Shown: positions 24,199 through 39,965 of the stretch, piece after piece | How positions within the stretch are numbered: position 1 is the stretch's first letter | Layout: every line of letters starts with the position of its first letter | Source: Strix aluco | Taxonomy: Eukaryota; Chordata; Aves; Strigiformes; Strigidae | DNA: 64,000 nucleotides | Direction of reading: 5' to 3' | NCBI RefSeq assembly: GCF_031877795.1 | Contig: NC_133946.1 | Coordinates: forward strand, 10,639,144 to 10,703,143 | The notes under the pieces: model-generated | The model's database searches: none | What the model was told of the DNA's origin: nothing | What the model saw: only the letters and a program-made list of their open reading frames with translations | Translations under genes and position numbers: made by a program

Positions 24199-24204
24199 TT
24201 TATT
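24199..24204 (-). terminator. Polyadenylation signal of PPP1CA
   Basis: TTTATT on the plus strand reads AATAAA on the minus strand, about 245 bases past the PPP1CA stop codon. It lies only 114 bases from the RAD9A stop. Confidence 0.7.
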
Positions 24205-24357
24205 CCCAAAAAATTCTCCTGCTCCCCCCCCCTCCTCTTCTCCACTGCCATCCCAGGGCTGGGCTCTGGGCTCCCCCCTCGCCCCGGTGGTCCCTGCCCT
24301 GGGGGGGGCTGTATTTGGTTCAGTGGAGTGTGGTTGGGGGGGGTGCAGGATCTTACA

Positions 24358-24363
24358 AATAAA
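24358..24363 (+). terminator. Candidate polyadenylation signal of RAD9A
   Basis: This is the first AATAAA on the plus strand after the RAD9A stop. It lies beyond the PPP1CA signal, so the two 3' UTRs would overlap by roughly 180 bases if both are used. Confidence 0.6.
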
Positions 24364-24449
24364 AAACGAGTCGAAAGAAAAGCGACCTGATGCTGAGGGC
24401 GGGGGGCCAAGCCCCAGCCGGGGCCGGGGGGGGCCGGGCGGCTCACGGC

Positions 24450-28414
<3,965 letters not shown>

Positions 28415-29254
28415 GGCCGCCGGACGCTCCCGCCCCGCCCCGCGCGCCGCGCGCCCAGCGGGAGCGGCCTGTGGGGGCGGTGGGGAGGGGCGAGAGGCGC
28501 TGGCGCCCCCTTTCGGCTCGGAGGAATCAGAGCGACAGTGTCACCGGGAGCACAACGGGACAGCGCAACCGGGGGCGGGGGGCACAGGGACACCCCCATC
28601 CCTGCCGTGAGGGCACTGCAGGCACCCCCGTTGGCGGCACAGAGAGATGGGGACACGCGTGGCACCGGGACACCCCCGGGCAGGGGGACACGGGGGACCC
28701 CATGTACCCGCATCCCGGTGCTCGGGGACAGCCCCTGGGAGGGGGGGACACGGTCACACAGCGCAAGGGGTGGGGGGGGACTGGGGCAGATGGCGTCCCC
28801 GGGACTGCGCTGTGACGGGGCATGGGGTCTGGGGGACACAGGGGGACAGAGGAGGACACACCGTGCCTGGCGGAGACCGGGGTGACCCCCCCGCCCCCCC
28901 CCCGCCGCCATGTGCCAGCTCCGGGGCCGTGGGGCCGCCGTTGCGAGCAGCACCGGGCTGTTGCCGGGAGGCTGTTGCCACCCCGGTGTCCCCAGGGGCA
29001 CCCCAAAGCCTGGGCTCCCGCCGGCACCCTGGGCGCGGCTCTGGGGGGGGGGTCTGAGGCCCCGTTTGTGCCCACCCCCCTCCCGCTTGTGCCATCCTGC
29101 CTGTCCCCTGCCTGTCCCCTGCCCGCAGCAGTCATTAATGGGTCCCCAAGGTGGGGAACAGCGGGGACAGGCCGCGGGTGGCACCGGCACTGCCACTATC
29201 CAGGCCGAGCCGTTCTGAGCCGTGCCGAGCCGTGCCATTCCCCACATGTCCTGT
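28415..29254. other. PPP1CA promoter CpG island and spacer
   Basis: The first 90 bases upstream of the PPP1CA ATG are CpG- and GC-box-rich (CCCCGCCCC, GCGCGC) and should hold its 5' UTR and TATA-less promoter. The remainder is G-rich spacer with ATGGGGAC-type words. I see no exon here, and in particular none of TBC1D10C, which lies at this position in mammals. Confidence 0.5.
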
Positions 29255-29390
29255 GTGCCATGCCGTGCCATTTGGTGACATTCCCTGTGTGCCGTGCCGT
29301 GCCATTTGGTGACATTCCCTGTGTGCCATGCCGTGCCATTTGGTGACATTCCCTGTGTGCCGTGCCGTGCCGTGCCATGCTTGTGCCGTG
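29255..29390. repeat. Minisatellite, 34-bp unit, between PPP1CA and CARNS1
   Basis: Three complete and one or two partial units read CATTTGGTGACATTCCCTGT followed by GTGCCGTGCCGTGC; differences between copies are only one or two bases. Confidence 0.85.
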
Positions 29391-29559
29391 CCATGCGGTC
29401 GCGAATAGCTCCCCGGGCGGGGGGGGGGGGGTGGTGGCAGCCGCCTGGCCCCAGCCCTGACATTTCTGCTCCGCGGTGTCAGCTTTACAGCCGGCCCGGG
29501 GTGACCCCGCCGGGCTGTCCCCGTCCCCCCTCCCCGTCCCCCCTCCCCTAGTCCCCCGC

Positions 29560-29804
29560 GGTGACACCCCGGCTCCCCCCCACCCTCTCTGGCTCCCCTC
29601 TGCCCCCTTGTCCCGGCACCCCCCCGCTCCCCCCCGGAGCCTCCGTACCCACCTCCCCCCTCCCCTTCTCCTCCCCGGTCCCTCCGGTCCCCCCCCGGCC
29701 CCGCCCCGACCCTCCCCGGGGCCGCCCCGCCCGGGCAGGAGACGCCACCGCCACCACCGGGACCGGAGCGGGAACAGCCCCGGACAGACCGACCGCTACC
29801 GCCG
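29560..29804 (+). promoter_or_regulatory. CpG island with probable noncoding first exon of CARNS1
   Basis: A CpG-rich block ends in a strong donor (ACCGCCG then GTGAGTGC at 29805). It lies on the CARNS1 strand 1.67 kb before the next CARNS1 acceptor. I infer a noncoding first exon ending at 29804; its 5' end is not defined. Downstream (30000-30105) is a TGTG-rich microsatellite. Confidence 0.5.
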
Positions 29805-29989
29805 GTGAGTGCTGACGCGAGTGGGAGCGTGGGGTCCACGCGGGGGGGATGTGCGTGGCCGTGGGGGCACTTTTTTTTTTTTGGGGGGGGGGGGTGGTGC
29901 GTGTGCACGCCCCGGGGGGTGCTGGTGCTGGGGGGTAGGGTGGCGCGGGAGCAGCGGGACCCGGGTGGGGGTGTGGGGTGTGTACACGC

Positions 29990-30105
29990 GTGTCTGTGTG
30001 TGTCTGCGCGTGTCTGCGTGTGTGTGTGCACGCCCGTGTGCCGTGTACGTGCAGGTGTGCACCTCTGCCTGTGTCCCCGTGTGTGTGTGTGTGTGTGTGT
30101 CCACA
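29990..30105. repeat. TG-rich microsatellite in CARNS1 intron 1
   Basis: Alternating GTGT with GCGTG and GTCTG interruptions, ending in a pure (GT) run of about 24 bases at 30079-30101. The stretch is Z-DNA prone. Confidence 0.8.
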
Positions 30106-31489
30106 GGGTGCGGGACTGGGGACTGTGGGGTGTATGTTGGGGTGTGTGGACAGGCGGCGGCTGTGCCGGGTGTAGCTGGGTGTGGGTGACAGGGTGTGCA
30201 GGGCTGGGTGGCATGGTGGCCGTGGTGGTGGCTCTCTGCCTGCCGGTGACGGTGACAGTGACGCCGTGGGCAGCTGGAGCTAAGCCGGGGGACGTGCGTC
30301 CTGGCAGCTCCGCCATGCTGGGGAGAGGGGGACAAGGAAAGGGGGGGGCTGTGCCCAGCCTGGCCAGTTTGGGGACAGGGACACCCTGGCACACTGAGAC
30401 ACCTCCCCACGCTGCGGCAGCGTGTCTCCATGGCGTCCCTGGGGACAGGGGACAAGGCCAAAGCCAGGGGTGCAAGCCCAGCTCAGGGTGAGGGTGCCAG
30501 CGCCTGGCGCGAGGTGCCCGTGTACCCCCCCCGTGTCCCCCCCTCCCCACTGGCTCTGGAGGGGACAATGGGGCTCTGTGCCGCCCGCCGTGCCCGCCGC
30601 CTAATCCGGGGCACGGGGCCGGGGGCCGGGCACCCCGGGGTGGCACGGAGAAGGGGGGGGTGTGTTTTTAAAGGCCAGAGCTGAGCGGCGTCCCCTGTGC
30701 CAGGCGTCCCCGAGCCCTCATCCCCTGGGCACTCGCAGGCCACGGCTCCCACCCCAAGGTACCTGGTGCAGGCGCGGGGGATGCAGCTGTCCCAGCTTGG
30801 GGACCCCAGGGCCATCCCCCAGATGGGGACAGAGGGGGCACAAGGTGGTCCCCAGGCTGGTGGCGGGGGGACACGTGGACCTGCAGGGACCCCTGTGGCT
30901 GGGTTTTGGGGGGTTCCTCGTGCTGGCAGGTGCTCACCAGCAGGGCAGGGGACCAAGCCATGTGGTCCCTAACCCTGTCACCCCATGGGGACACCCACCC
31001 CATGGCCCCTGGGGTCCCCTCCCTCCCTGCCCCACCTCCATGGGGCTGTAGGAGCTGGCCTGGGGGAGCCTGGGTGGGTGGCTGCAAGCAGGCACCGTGC
31101 CTCAGTTTCCCTCCGTGCCCAGCTCTGCCAGGCACCCTGCTGGGAGCTGGGGCACCCCACGGCAGGGTGGGGGGGTGGCCCTGAATGCTTGGGTCTGCAC
31201 CCCCAGGGCACCTTGGCACCCCGAGGCAGGGGTTGCCCCCGGCCTTGCTGAGCTAGCCTAGGATTACGTTAATCCCTGCTCGGCAGGCTGAGCCGGAGCT
31301 GCTGGGGTCACCGGGGCTGGCACCGAGGGGACAACCTGGTGGCACTGGGGGTGGCACCGTGGGGTACCCCAGGATGGGTGCCTGGCCCTGGTGGGTGCTG
31401 CAGGGGGGAGGGCTTGGGGAGGGGGGCAGGTCCCCGAGGGGCCCAGCTGACTCTGCCCATCCGTCTCTTGCAGCCCCTCGGTCACCAGG

Positions 31490-34400
31490 ATGGTGAGTGG
31501 CCCCCCGGGGTGGGGGGAGTGGGGGGGGGCCGCGCAGAGGTGGGTGCCCCACCCCGGTGGGGCATGGTCCCGGTGAGCCCCGGCAGTGCCGGGCACTTGT
31601 GGCGGGGAAGCGGGCGGCGTGGCGCGTTGTGCCCACCCGCCGCGTGACCCCGCGGGGACAAGGGGACGCTTTGTCCAGGAGCTGGCAGCCCCGGCGGCTG
31701 GCACTGCCCCGCCATCCCCGGGGTGGTGGCTCTGTGCCCGGCACCCGCAGCCCCCCCAGAACCCCAATACCCCCACCCGTGCGTGGGCAGCGGCGCCCTG
31801 TGCCCCTCTGCCCCGTGCCAGCGCCTTACCCCCACGGCTGCCCCATGCCAAACCATTAGCCCCATGCCACCCCATGCCAGCCCTGTACCAGCCCCATGCC
31901 AGCCCATTAGCCCCACGCCAAACATTAGCCCCATGTCAGCCCCATGTCAGCCCCATGCCAAACCGTTAGCCCTATGCCACCCCATGCCAGCCCTGTACCA
32001 GCCCTTAGCCCCATGCCAGCCCCTTAGCCCTATGCCAGCCCCATGCCAGCCCTGTGCCAGCCCCGTGTCAGCCCCATGCCAACCCATTAGCCCCATGCCA
32101 GCCCTGTGCCAGCCCCATGCCAACCCCTTAGCCCTATGCCAGCCCCATGCCAGCCCCGTCTCTGCTCCCCACAGCTCTCAGTGGACCAGACGAGCGCGGA
32201 GCCAGCACCGAGCCCGCAGGAGCAGGCGTGGGCAGGGCCGGAGGCGCTGTGCCCGGGCTGGCTGGAGGACGAGGCCCCGGATGGCGAAGTGCCCGAGGAC
32301 AGTGGGGACCCCGACTGTGCCACCCATGCCTACGAGCTGCTCCAGAGCGCCCTGCGCCAGGAGGGGCTGCCCCACACGCTGGACCGCTCCGCAGATCCCC
32401 GCACGGGTGGGGGGCACGGTGCCAGGCTGGGGTGGGGGACACCGGGCTCGGGGTGCTGGCAGCAGGGGGGGCAGAGACTGGGGTGGCGATGGCACAGCAC
32501 CAGGCTGGGGACATGGGGGTGGCAGGGACAAGGGTGGGGATGGGGACACGGTGCCAGGCTGGGGACATGGGGGTGGCAGGACTGGGGTGACAATGTCATG
32601 GTGCCAGGCTGGGGACATGGGGGTGGCAGGGACTGGCATGGAGATGACAGGGTGCCAGACTGGGGACAGGGGGGTGGCAGGACTGAGTGACAATGGCATG
32701 GTGCCAGGCTGGGGACATGGGGGTGGCAGGGACAAGGGTGGGGACGGTACAGTGCCAGGCTGGGGACATGGGGGTGGCAGGAACTGGTGTGGAGATGACA
32801 CGGTGCCAGGCTGGGGACATGGGGGTGGCAGGACTGGGTGACAATGGCATGGTGCCAGGCTGGGGACACGGGGTTGGCAAGGACTGGGGTGGGGATAGGG
32901 ACACAGTGCCAGACTGGGGACACAGGGGTGGCTGGGGACTCACAGCCGGGCTGGAGTGCCAGGGACAGGCTGGCAAGGGGGTCCCCGTCCTGGGGCTGTT
33001 AACTCTTGCCTTGCTGGCAGGAGTTGGCCTGCTGGACATGACTGTCTGCATCCTGGGCTCCCCCACCGCCTTCCTGCCCGTCCTGCTGGAGGGTGGCACC
33101 CGCTGCCCAGGTGGGTACTGTCGCCTTGACCCCACCCCGTACAAGACACCTGTGAACCCACCCTGAGTGCTCCCCACATCCCACCTGGCTGCTCCAACCC
33201 TGGGCCAAGGTGTTCCCCACACCCACTGTGCCTGTGTGACCGGGACTGGGAGGGAAACTGAGGCAGGGGCTGAGGGTGACATCCCCCCCCCCTCCACCCC
33301 GTACCCCACATCTGCAGCCCCATTAACCCCAGTACACACCAGTGTCGGCAGCAAATGCCACCCCAGGGTGCTGGGGCGGCATCACTCCCCCCATGCTCCC
33401 TCCCTGGGTGGGTGCCCCCTTTACTGCCCCCCCAGGGGGTGTCAGGGCAGGGGGACGGGGACAGCTGCTGCCCGTGCCCCTGCTCACCCACAGGTGCCAT
33501 GGTGCTGTGCCTGTCACCCACCTGGGCCAGCCGGGTGCCCTCGGAGACATCCCCGGGCGCCTGGTCCCTGCTGCTCTCCCGGGGGGTCTCCTTCGAGGCA
33601 GGGGGCCACAGCGCCCTGGAAACCTTCGTGCCCCCCCGCCGGGCCAACTACGTGACAGGCACCTTTACGACGGGGGGCCCCGAGGGTGGCTGGGTGGGCG
33701 AGCTGGCCCGTGACCTTGACTGCCCCACGGGGGGCTCGGTCCCGCTCGTTCGCCGGCTCGAGGACCCGCTGGTCACCCGTTGGGTGCTGACGGCCCGCGC
33801 CGGCTTGCCCGTGCCCCCCACCCTGGCCTTTGTCCTGGGACCACGGGGGGACCTGCCCACGGAGTCGGTGGCCCCCGGGGTGAGGCTGGTGCGGCTGGAG
33901 GACCCCCAGAACCAGGAGAAGCTGGTGCAGGAGGAGGTGGGCGCCTTCCTGGGGGGCACCGCCATGGAGCCCTACAGCCAGGTGGGCATGGGGGGGCATG
34001 GGGGGGCACCCGTGGGGCATGGCGGGGTGTGCAGGGGCACCTGTGTGGCACAGTGGGGGGCAGAAGGGTGGGGGGCAGCCGTGGGGCACAGCGGGGTGTG
34101 CAGGGGCACCTATGGGGCACAGTGGGGGGGATAAGGCTGGGGGGGTACCCGTAGGGCACATCAGGGCGTTCAGGGGCACTTGTGGGTCAGTGGGGTGTCA
34201 CCAGTGACACGGGGGTGACACCTGCACCCAGGCGGTGGGGCAGCTGTTGGGGTGACACGGTGTCACGTGTAAGCGGTGTGGGGTGACACGGTGGGGGGGT
34301 GTCTGTGCGCAGGTGGTGGTGCGGCCGGCGGGGTGGCGGTGGCGTGGGACGGGCGCCCGCAGCACCCACGGGAAGGAGGAGGGGGCGGCGGTGGCACGGG

Positions 34401-37400
34401 CGGTGGGTGCCCGGCTCCGCGGGCTGCGGGAGGAGGACAGCGTCCTGCTGGAGGCCCTGGTGCCCACCGCCCGCCTGCCCGCGCCCCCCCCACGTAAGGC
34501 CCCCGCCCTCGGGTGCCCACCACCCTGGGATGGGAGGGAAGGAGGGACCCCCCCCTGCCCCAGCCCCCCTGAGTCCCTGCGGCTGGGCCTGTCCCCTGGG
34601 ATGGATGAGTGGGTGACCATGGGGGCACCCAAACTCCTGGGCTTCTGGGTATGAAGGTGGCCACCTTGGACCCCCCCGTACTCCCCTGGGGTGGGGGGGA
34701 ATGTCACCCTGGACCCCCACAGTCCCTTGGGGGGGGGGTGGGGAAAAGGTGGCCACCCTGGGCCCCCATAGTCCCCTGAGTGGGGGGGAAGTTTCCCCTT
34801 GGACCCCCCCAGTCCCCTGGGGTAGGGGTGGGGGGAAAGGTGGCCACCCTGGACCCCCCGTGGTCCCCTGGAGTGAGAGGAAGGTCACCCTGGACCCCAC
34901 AAGCCCCTGGGGGGTGTATGGAGGGAAGGTGGCCAGCCCGGACCCCCATGGTCCCCTGGGGTGGGGGGCAAGTTTCCCCTTGGACCCCCCCAGTCTCCTG
35001 AGGGGTGTATGGAGGGAACGTGGCCACCCTGGACCCCCCGTGGTCCCCTGGGGCAGGGCAGGGTTGTGTGTGGGGGGTGACCACCTTTGACCCCCTACAG
35101 CCCCATGGGGCTGGGGGTGGCAGTGGCCACGCTGGACCTCGCAGTCCCCTGGGGTTGGGGTTGGCTGGGGCCACCGCGGTGTCACAGGGGGTCCCAGAAA
35201 CCGAGGGGAGGCTGGGCGGGGGGGTCGGGCAGGGCCCCCCGTCCCGTGCCTGCCCTGTCCCTCGCCCCCCAGGCAGCCCAGCCCCACGGCTGCCCGTGGC
35301 CCTGCGCATCTGCACCCTCGTCTGCAGGTCCTGGGGGGACCGGCCCCAGCTCTGCCAGGTACGGACCCCCCCGCCCCGCCCCAAGCTCTGCCCCTTCGCC
35401 TGGGGATGCCCACCCGGGGGGGCATGGGGCCCTGCGTGTCCCACCAGGCTATGGGGTGGCCGTCCCTGTCCCCAAGCCCTAGTGGCCATCCGTGTCCCCA
35501 CACCATGGTAGCCCTGTGTGTCCCCAGGCTGTGGTGGCCACCCATGTCCCCACACCCTGGTGGCCCTACGTGCCCCCAAACTACGGTGGCCATCCACATC
35601 CCCATGCCCTGGTAGCCCTGCATGTCCCCAGGCTATGGTGGCCACCCATGTCCCCCATACCCTGTTGGCCCTACATGTCGCCAGGCACTGGGGTGGCAGC
35701 TGGTGTCCCCATGCCCGTGTCGGCGTGTCCCCACAGGTGGCCTGCGGCGTGGGGCGTGCGGAGGCGCCGGTGCGGCATGGGGCAGCGCTGCCCCAGGGCC
35801 TGGACTCCAGCCTGCAGCAGTGGGGGGTGGTGGCCCCCGGCCAGCGGCAGGCCCTGGCCACGCGGCTACAGGAGGCCGCCGAGGCCACCATGGCCGCCCT
35901 CCTGGCCGCCGAGGCCGAGCTGAGCCCCCAGCAGCGCGGCGGTGCCCGCGCCCGCACCGACTTCCTGGGTGAGCACGTGGGGTGGGGGGGGACACACGAC
36001 ACACGCCCAGTCCCCCGGGGGCCACCCCGCGGTGGGAACACGGGGTGCTGAGCGCAGTGTCCCTGTGTCCCCAGGAGTGGACTTCTTGCTGGCGTGCGTG
36101 GATGATGCCCTGGAGTTGGTGGCCCTGTCCACCAACAGCCAGCGGTGCCTGGAGACCTGCCTGCTAGCCGAGGGCATGGGGCGCGCCATGGGGGAACCCC
36201 CCGGTGACTTGCCACGGCTACTGGCCGAGATCCTGCTGCACCGGGCGCAGTGTCACCTGGTCGAGGGCAAGGACATCCTGCTCATCGGGGCCGGAGGCGT
36301 CAGCAAGAGCTTCGTTTGGGAGGCGGCACGCGGCTACGGCCTGAGGGTGAGGGGGCTGGTGGGCACTGCTATCAGTAGGCTTCAGAGTGAACGCTGGGTG
36401 CCACCCCACACACGGCAGTCACACCGTAGCTGTGCCCACGCCTCGGGTGGTTTCTCTGCTGTTCCAGTCGGTGGCGGGGGATGAGGAGGGTGGCACAGGT
36501 GCCATGCCACGAGTGGGTGCCCCCCCCCGCCACTACGGTGACACCTCTCTGGGGACACAGATCCACCTGGTCGAGTCGGACCCGGAGCACTTTGCGGCAG
36601 AGCTGGTGGAAACCTTCCTACCCTACGACAGCCGGGAGCACCGGCGGGACGAGGAGCACGCGGAGCGGGTGGTGGAACTGGTACGCGCCCGGGGGCTGCG
36701 GCCCCACGCTTGTCTCTCTTACTGGGACGACTGCGTGGTACTGGCGGCACTGGTGTGCCAGCGCCTGGGTTTACGCGGCAGCCCGCCCGCCGCCGTCCGC
36801 GTGGCCAAGCAGAAGAGCCGGACCCACCAACACTTGCAACGGTGCCGGCAGGGCCGCCCGCCGCCCGCCGCTTTCGCCGTGCCCTGCCGCCGGTTGCAGA
36901 GCCACGGGGACGTGGAACGGGCGGCGGGGGCCGTACCCTTCCCTGCCGTGGCCAAACTGGAGTTCGGGGCGGGCGGCGTGGGCGTGCGGCTGGTGGAAAG
37001 CGCCGGGCAGTGCCACGCTCACGCCGCCCGGCTCTGGCGGGACCTGCGGGATGACGCCGATCACCCGGGCATCGGGTTGGGTTGGGGCAACGCCATGTTG
37101 CTGATGGAGTACGTGCCGGGCACGGAGCACGACGTCGATTTGGTGGTCTTCGAGGGGAGACTTTTGGGTGCTTGGGTGTCCGATAACGGCCCCACGCGCT
37201 TGCCCGCCTTCCTGGAGACGGCTGCCTGCCTGCCCTCCTGCCTGCCCGCCGACCGGCAGGCGCAGCTAGTGCGGGCAGCCCTGCAGTGCTGCCTGGCCTG
37301 CGGGCTACTGGATGGCGTCTTCAACGTGGAGCTGAAATTAGGGCCGGGTGGCCCACGGCTACTAGAGATCAACCCCCGCATGGGGGGTTTCTACCTACGC

Positions 37401-37787
37401 GACTGGATCCGGGAGGTCTACGGCCCCGACCTGCTGCTGGCCGCCGTACTAGTGGCCCTGGGGCTACCACCAGTGCTGCCCGCTCGCCCCGTGCCCCGTG
37501 CCCACCTTGCCGGCGTGATGTGCCTGGACTCGGAGCACGGGCCGGTCCTGGGGGGCGGCGGGGGGCTGGCGACTCTGCGGGAGCTGCAAAGTCGTGGCCT
37601 CGTCCGCCTCAACCGTCTCTTCGAGGAGACGGCGGGGGCCGGCGAGTACGAGGAGCCCTGCCTGAGCGTGGCCTGCGGCGGGGCGACGCGGGCAGAGGCC
37701 TGCCTGCGCCTGCTGGGGCTCTGCCAGGCGCTGGGCATCGACTCGCCCCGTTACCCTGTCGAGCATTTCCTCTCCCACTTTAAATAG
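31490..37787 (+). CDS. CARNS1: Carnosine synthase 1 (ATP-grasp ligase)
   Basis: CARNS1 joins beta-alanine to histidine using ATP, making carnosine in muscle and brain. Coding exons are 31490-31492 (the ATG only, in a small exon beginning at 31474), 32175-32406, 33021-33110, 33494-33981, 34313-34493, 35273-35358, 35737-35968, 36075-36346 and 36561-37787, giving 936 residues. All splice sites are GT-AG and in phase. MTVCILGSPTAFLPVLLEGG, LVGAGG-like ILLIGAGGVSKSFVWEAARGY and IHLVESDPEHFAAEL match human CARNS1. The ATP-grasp domain occupies about residues 600-820: KLEFGAGGVGVRLVES near 658, GWGNAMLLMEYV with EHDVDLV near 701, and EINPRMGGFYLRDW (metal-binding Glu/Asn) near 797. The C-terminus HFLSHFK equals the human end. 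Five introns carry minisatellites. Birds are rich in carnosine and anserine, so an intact gene is expected. Confidence 0.97.
31830..32165. repeat. Minisatellite of CCCCATGCCAGCC-type units in CARNS1 intron 2
   Basis: Imperfect 11-24 base units (AGCCCCATGCCA, AGCCCTGTACC, CATTAGCCCCATG) run right up to the acceptor at 32174. They supply part of its pyrimidine tract. Confidence 0.85.
32410..32945. repeat. Minisatellite, unit about 57-63 bp, in CARNS1 intron 3
   Basis: About nine units contain GTGCCAGGCTGGGGACATGG then GGGTGGCAGG, with variable middle parts (GACAATGGCATG, GAGATGACA). Confidence 0.85.
33982..34210. repeat. Minisatellite in CARNS1 intron 5
   Basis: Units of roughly 60 bases contain GTGGGGCATGGCGGGGTGTG then CAGGGGCACC; two good and two decayed copies follow the donor directly. 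Confidence 0.7.
34655..35100. repeat. Minisatellite, unit about 65-75 bp, in CARNS1 intron 6
   Basis: Six or seven units contain GGTGGCCACCCTGGACCCCC, then TCCCCTGGGGTGGGGG. Proline/glycine-rich frames across it on both strands are repeat artefacts. Confidence 0.85.
35465..35735. repeat. Minisatellite, unit about 30 bp, in CARNS1 intron 7
   Basis: Seven or eight units read roughly TGGTGGCCATCCATGTCCCC then ACACCCTGG, ending just before the exon 8 acceptor. Confidence 0.8.
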
Positions 37788-37859
37788 CCCCGGGCAAGCA
37801 GCGGGGCAGGCGGGGGGGCTGCAAAAAGTGGGGGGGACGGGAACTGACCCGCTGCCCTG

Positions 37860-38190
37860 CTGGCACCCCTCCCGCAGCCCTGCCGCCCTGCTCCCTGGCA
37901 GCACCCCCGGCATCCCCCCGACACCCTGTTCCATGGCATCCCCCTGCTCCCCTGGACCCCAGTCCCCTGCCCTGGCACCCCATCCCCTGGCATCCCCCCA
38001 ATTTCCAGCATCCCCCCAGCCCTGACACCCCAACCCCTGGCATCCCCCCCCATCCTGGCACCCCATCCCCTGGCATCCCCCCATTCCCCTGACAGCCCAT
38101 CCCCTCACTCCTCTGGCACCCCTCATAACCCTGACACCCCACCCCCCCTGCCCTGGCACCCCAACTTCTGGCACCCCCAAGCCCTGCCCC
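37860..38190. repeat. C-rich minisatellite downstream of CARNS1
   Basis: Irregular units contain CCCCTGGCATCCCCCC and CCCTGACACCCC. No canonical AATAAA was found between the CARNS1 stop and 38,420, so its polyadenylation site is not located. Confidence 0.75.
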
Positions 38191-38424
38191 CAGTGTCCCC
38201 CGTCCCCACAGCTGGGGTGGGGGTGGGGGGTGGCCAGTGCCCCTCCAGTGCCAGGGAACATGCAGGGGGACACTGACCCCCAGCCCTCCCCAGGGCAGGG
38301 GGCAGACAGGGTCCCCCCTTAACATACTTTTGTTAATGGGGGACGAGGGCAGCCCCCCCGGAGGCACCCAGGCCACCCCAGCAGAGTAGTGGGTACAGCC
38401 TGGGGTGTGCTGGCACCCGCCGGC

Positions 38425-38975
38425 ATGGGGAGACCCTACAAGATCAAACCAGCACAGGGAGACCCTAAAAACCAGCACGGGAGACCCTACAATAACAAAC
38501 CAGCACGGGAGACCCTAAAAACCAGCACGGGGAGACCCTACAAGAACAAACCAGCACAGGGAGACCCTAAAAACCAACATGGGGAGACCCTACAATAACA
38601 AACCAGCACGGGGAGACCCTACAAGAACAAACCAGCACAGGGAGACCCTAAAAACCAACATGGGGAGACCCTACAATAACAAACCAGCACGGGGAGACCC
38701 TACAAGAACAAACCAGCACGGGGAGACCCTACAATAACAAAGCAGCACAGGGGGACCCTGCAAGAACAAAGCTGCATGAGGGAGACCCCCCAGTAACAAA
38801 CTTAGGTGGGGAGACCCTACAATAACACACCTTGAAGGGGAGACCCCACGATAACAAACCGACGTGGGGAAACCCTACAATAACAGACCTGTGCGGGAAA
38901 ACCCTACAATAACAGACCTGCACAGGGAGACCCTACAATAACAACCCAGCCCCAGGGACCCTATAGAACGCCCAG
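38425..38975. repeat. 29-31 bp satellite, core GAGACCCTACAATAACAAAC
   Basis: About eighteen units carry GGGGAGACCCTACAATAACA or the AAGAACA / TAAAAACCA variants, followed by AACCAGCAC. Neighbouring copies are often identical, so the array has been homogenised recently. Confidence 0.95.
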
Positions 38976-39179
38976 GACAGGGTGCAGGGGGTCCCGCCCC
39001 AGAACAGGGCGGCGTGGGGAGTCCCATGGCAGTGGGGGGACACCCCCGGGTCAGCACCCTGCCTTGAACACCCTGGGGACCACACAACGACATGTGACCT
39101 CCGCTGGCCCTGGAACCCCCCTGGGCTGTGTGTCCCCGCGAGCAGAGGGCAGCGCTGCCCCCCCAGAGGCCCCGAGCCC

Positions 39180-39965
39180 CGGGATGGCACCGAGCCCTAT
39201 AGTGAGAGACAGCCCCTAAAGCGCCCCCGACCCTACTATAACACCCAGCACCTATAGGGCCCGAGACCCTACAATAACACCAGTGACTCTACAATAACAC
39301 CCAGCCCCTAGAGTGCCCCAGACCCCACAATAACCCCAGTGATCCTATAGCAACACAGTCCTTATAGTGCCCCAGACCCGACACCAGCAACCCTACAATA
39401 ACACCCAGCCCCTATAGTGCCCCAGATGCTACAATAACACCCAGCCTCTATAGGGCCCCAGACCCTACAACACCACTAGTGACCCTACAATAACACCAGT
39501 GACCCTACAATAACACCCAGCCCCTATAGGCCCCCAGATCCTACAATAACACCCAGCCCCTATAGGGCTCAAGACCCTACAACAACACTAGTGACCCTGC
39601 AATAACACCAGCGACCCTACAATAACACCCAGCCCCTAGAGTGGCCCAGATCCTACAATAACACCAGCAACCTTACAATAACACCCAGCACCTATAGGGC
39701 CTCAGACCCTACAACACGACCAGCGACCCTACAGTAACACCCAGCCCCTATAGTGCCCCAGACCCCACAATAACCCCAGCGACCCTATAGCAACACAGCC
39801 CCTATAGCGCCCCAGACCCCACAATAACACCAGCGACCCTACAATAACACCCAGCCCCCAGAGTGCCCCAGACCCCACAATAGCACCAGTGGCCCTATAG
39901 CAACACAGCCCCCGAGTGCCGCAGACGCTCCAGTGACACCAGCGACCCTCCAACCACAGGCAGCC
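39180..39965. repeat. Second satellite sharing the ACCCTACAATAACA core
   Basis: Units of about 56 bases, plus shorter ones, contain GACCCTACAATAACACCCAG then CCCCTATAGTGCCCCA. The common core links it to the array at 38.4-39.0 kb. A 200-base non-repetitive stretch separates the two. Confidence 0.93.

Noticed and set aside
34187-36215. Two long minus-strand frames (478 and 503 codons) opposite CARNS1
   Set aside because: They are shadows of CARNS1 exons and of its intron minisatellites.
38425-39965. CRISPR-like array
   Set aside because: Repeats are contiguous with no unique spacers of constant length, and the genome is a vertebrate.
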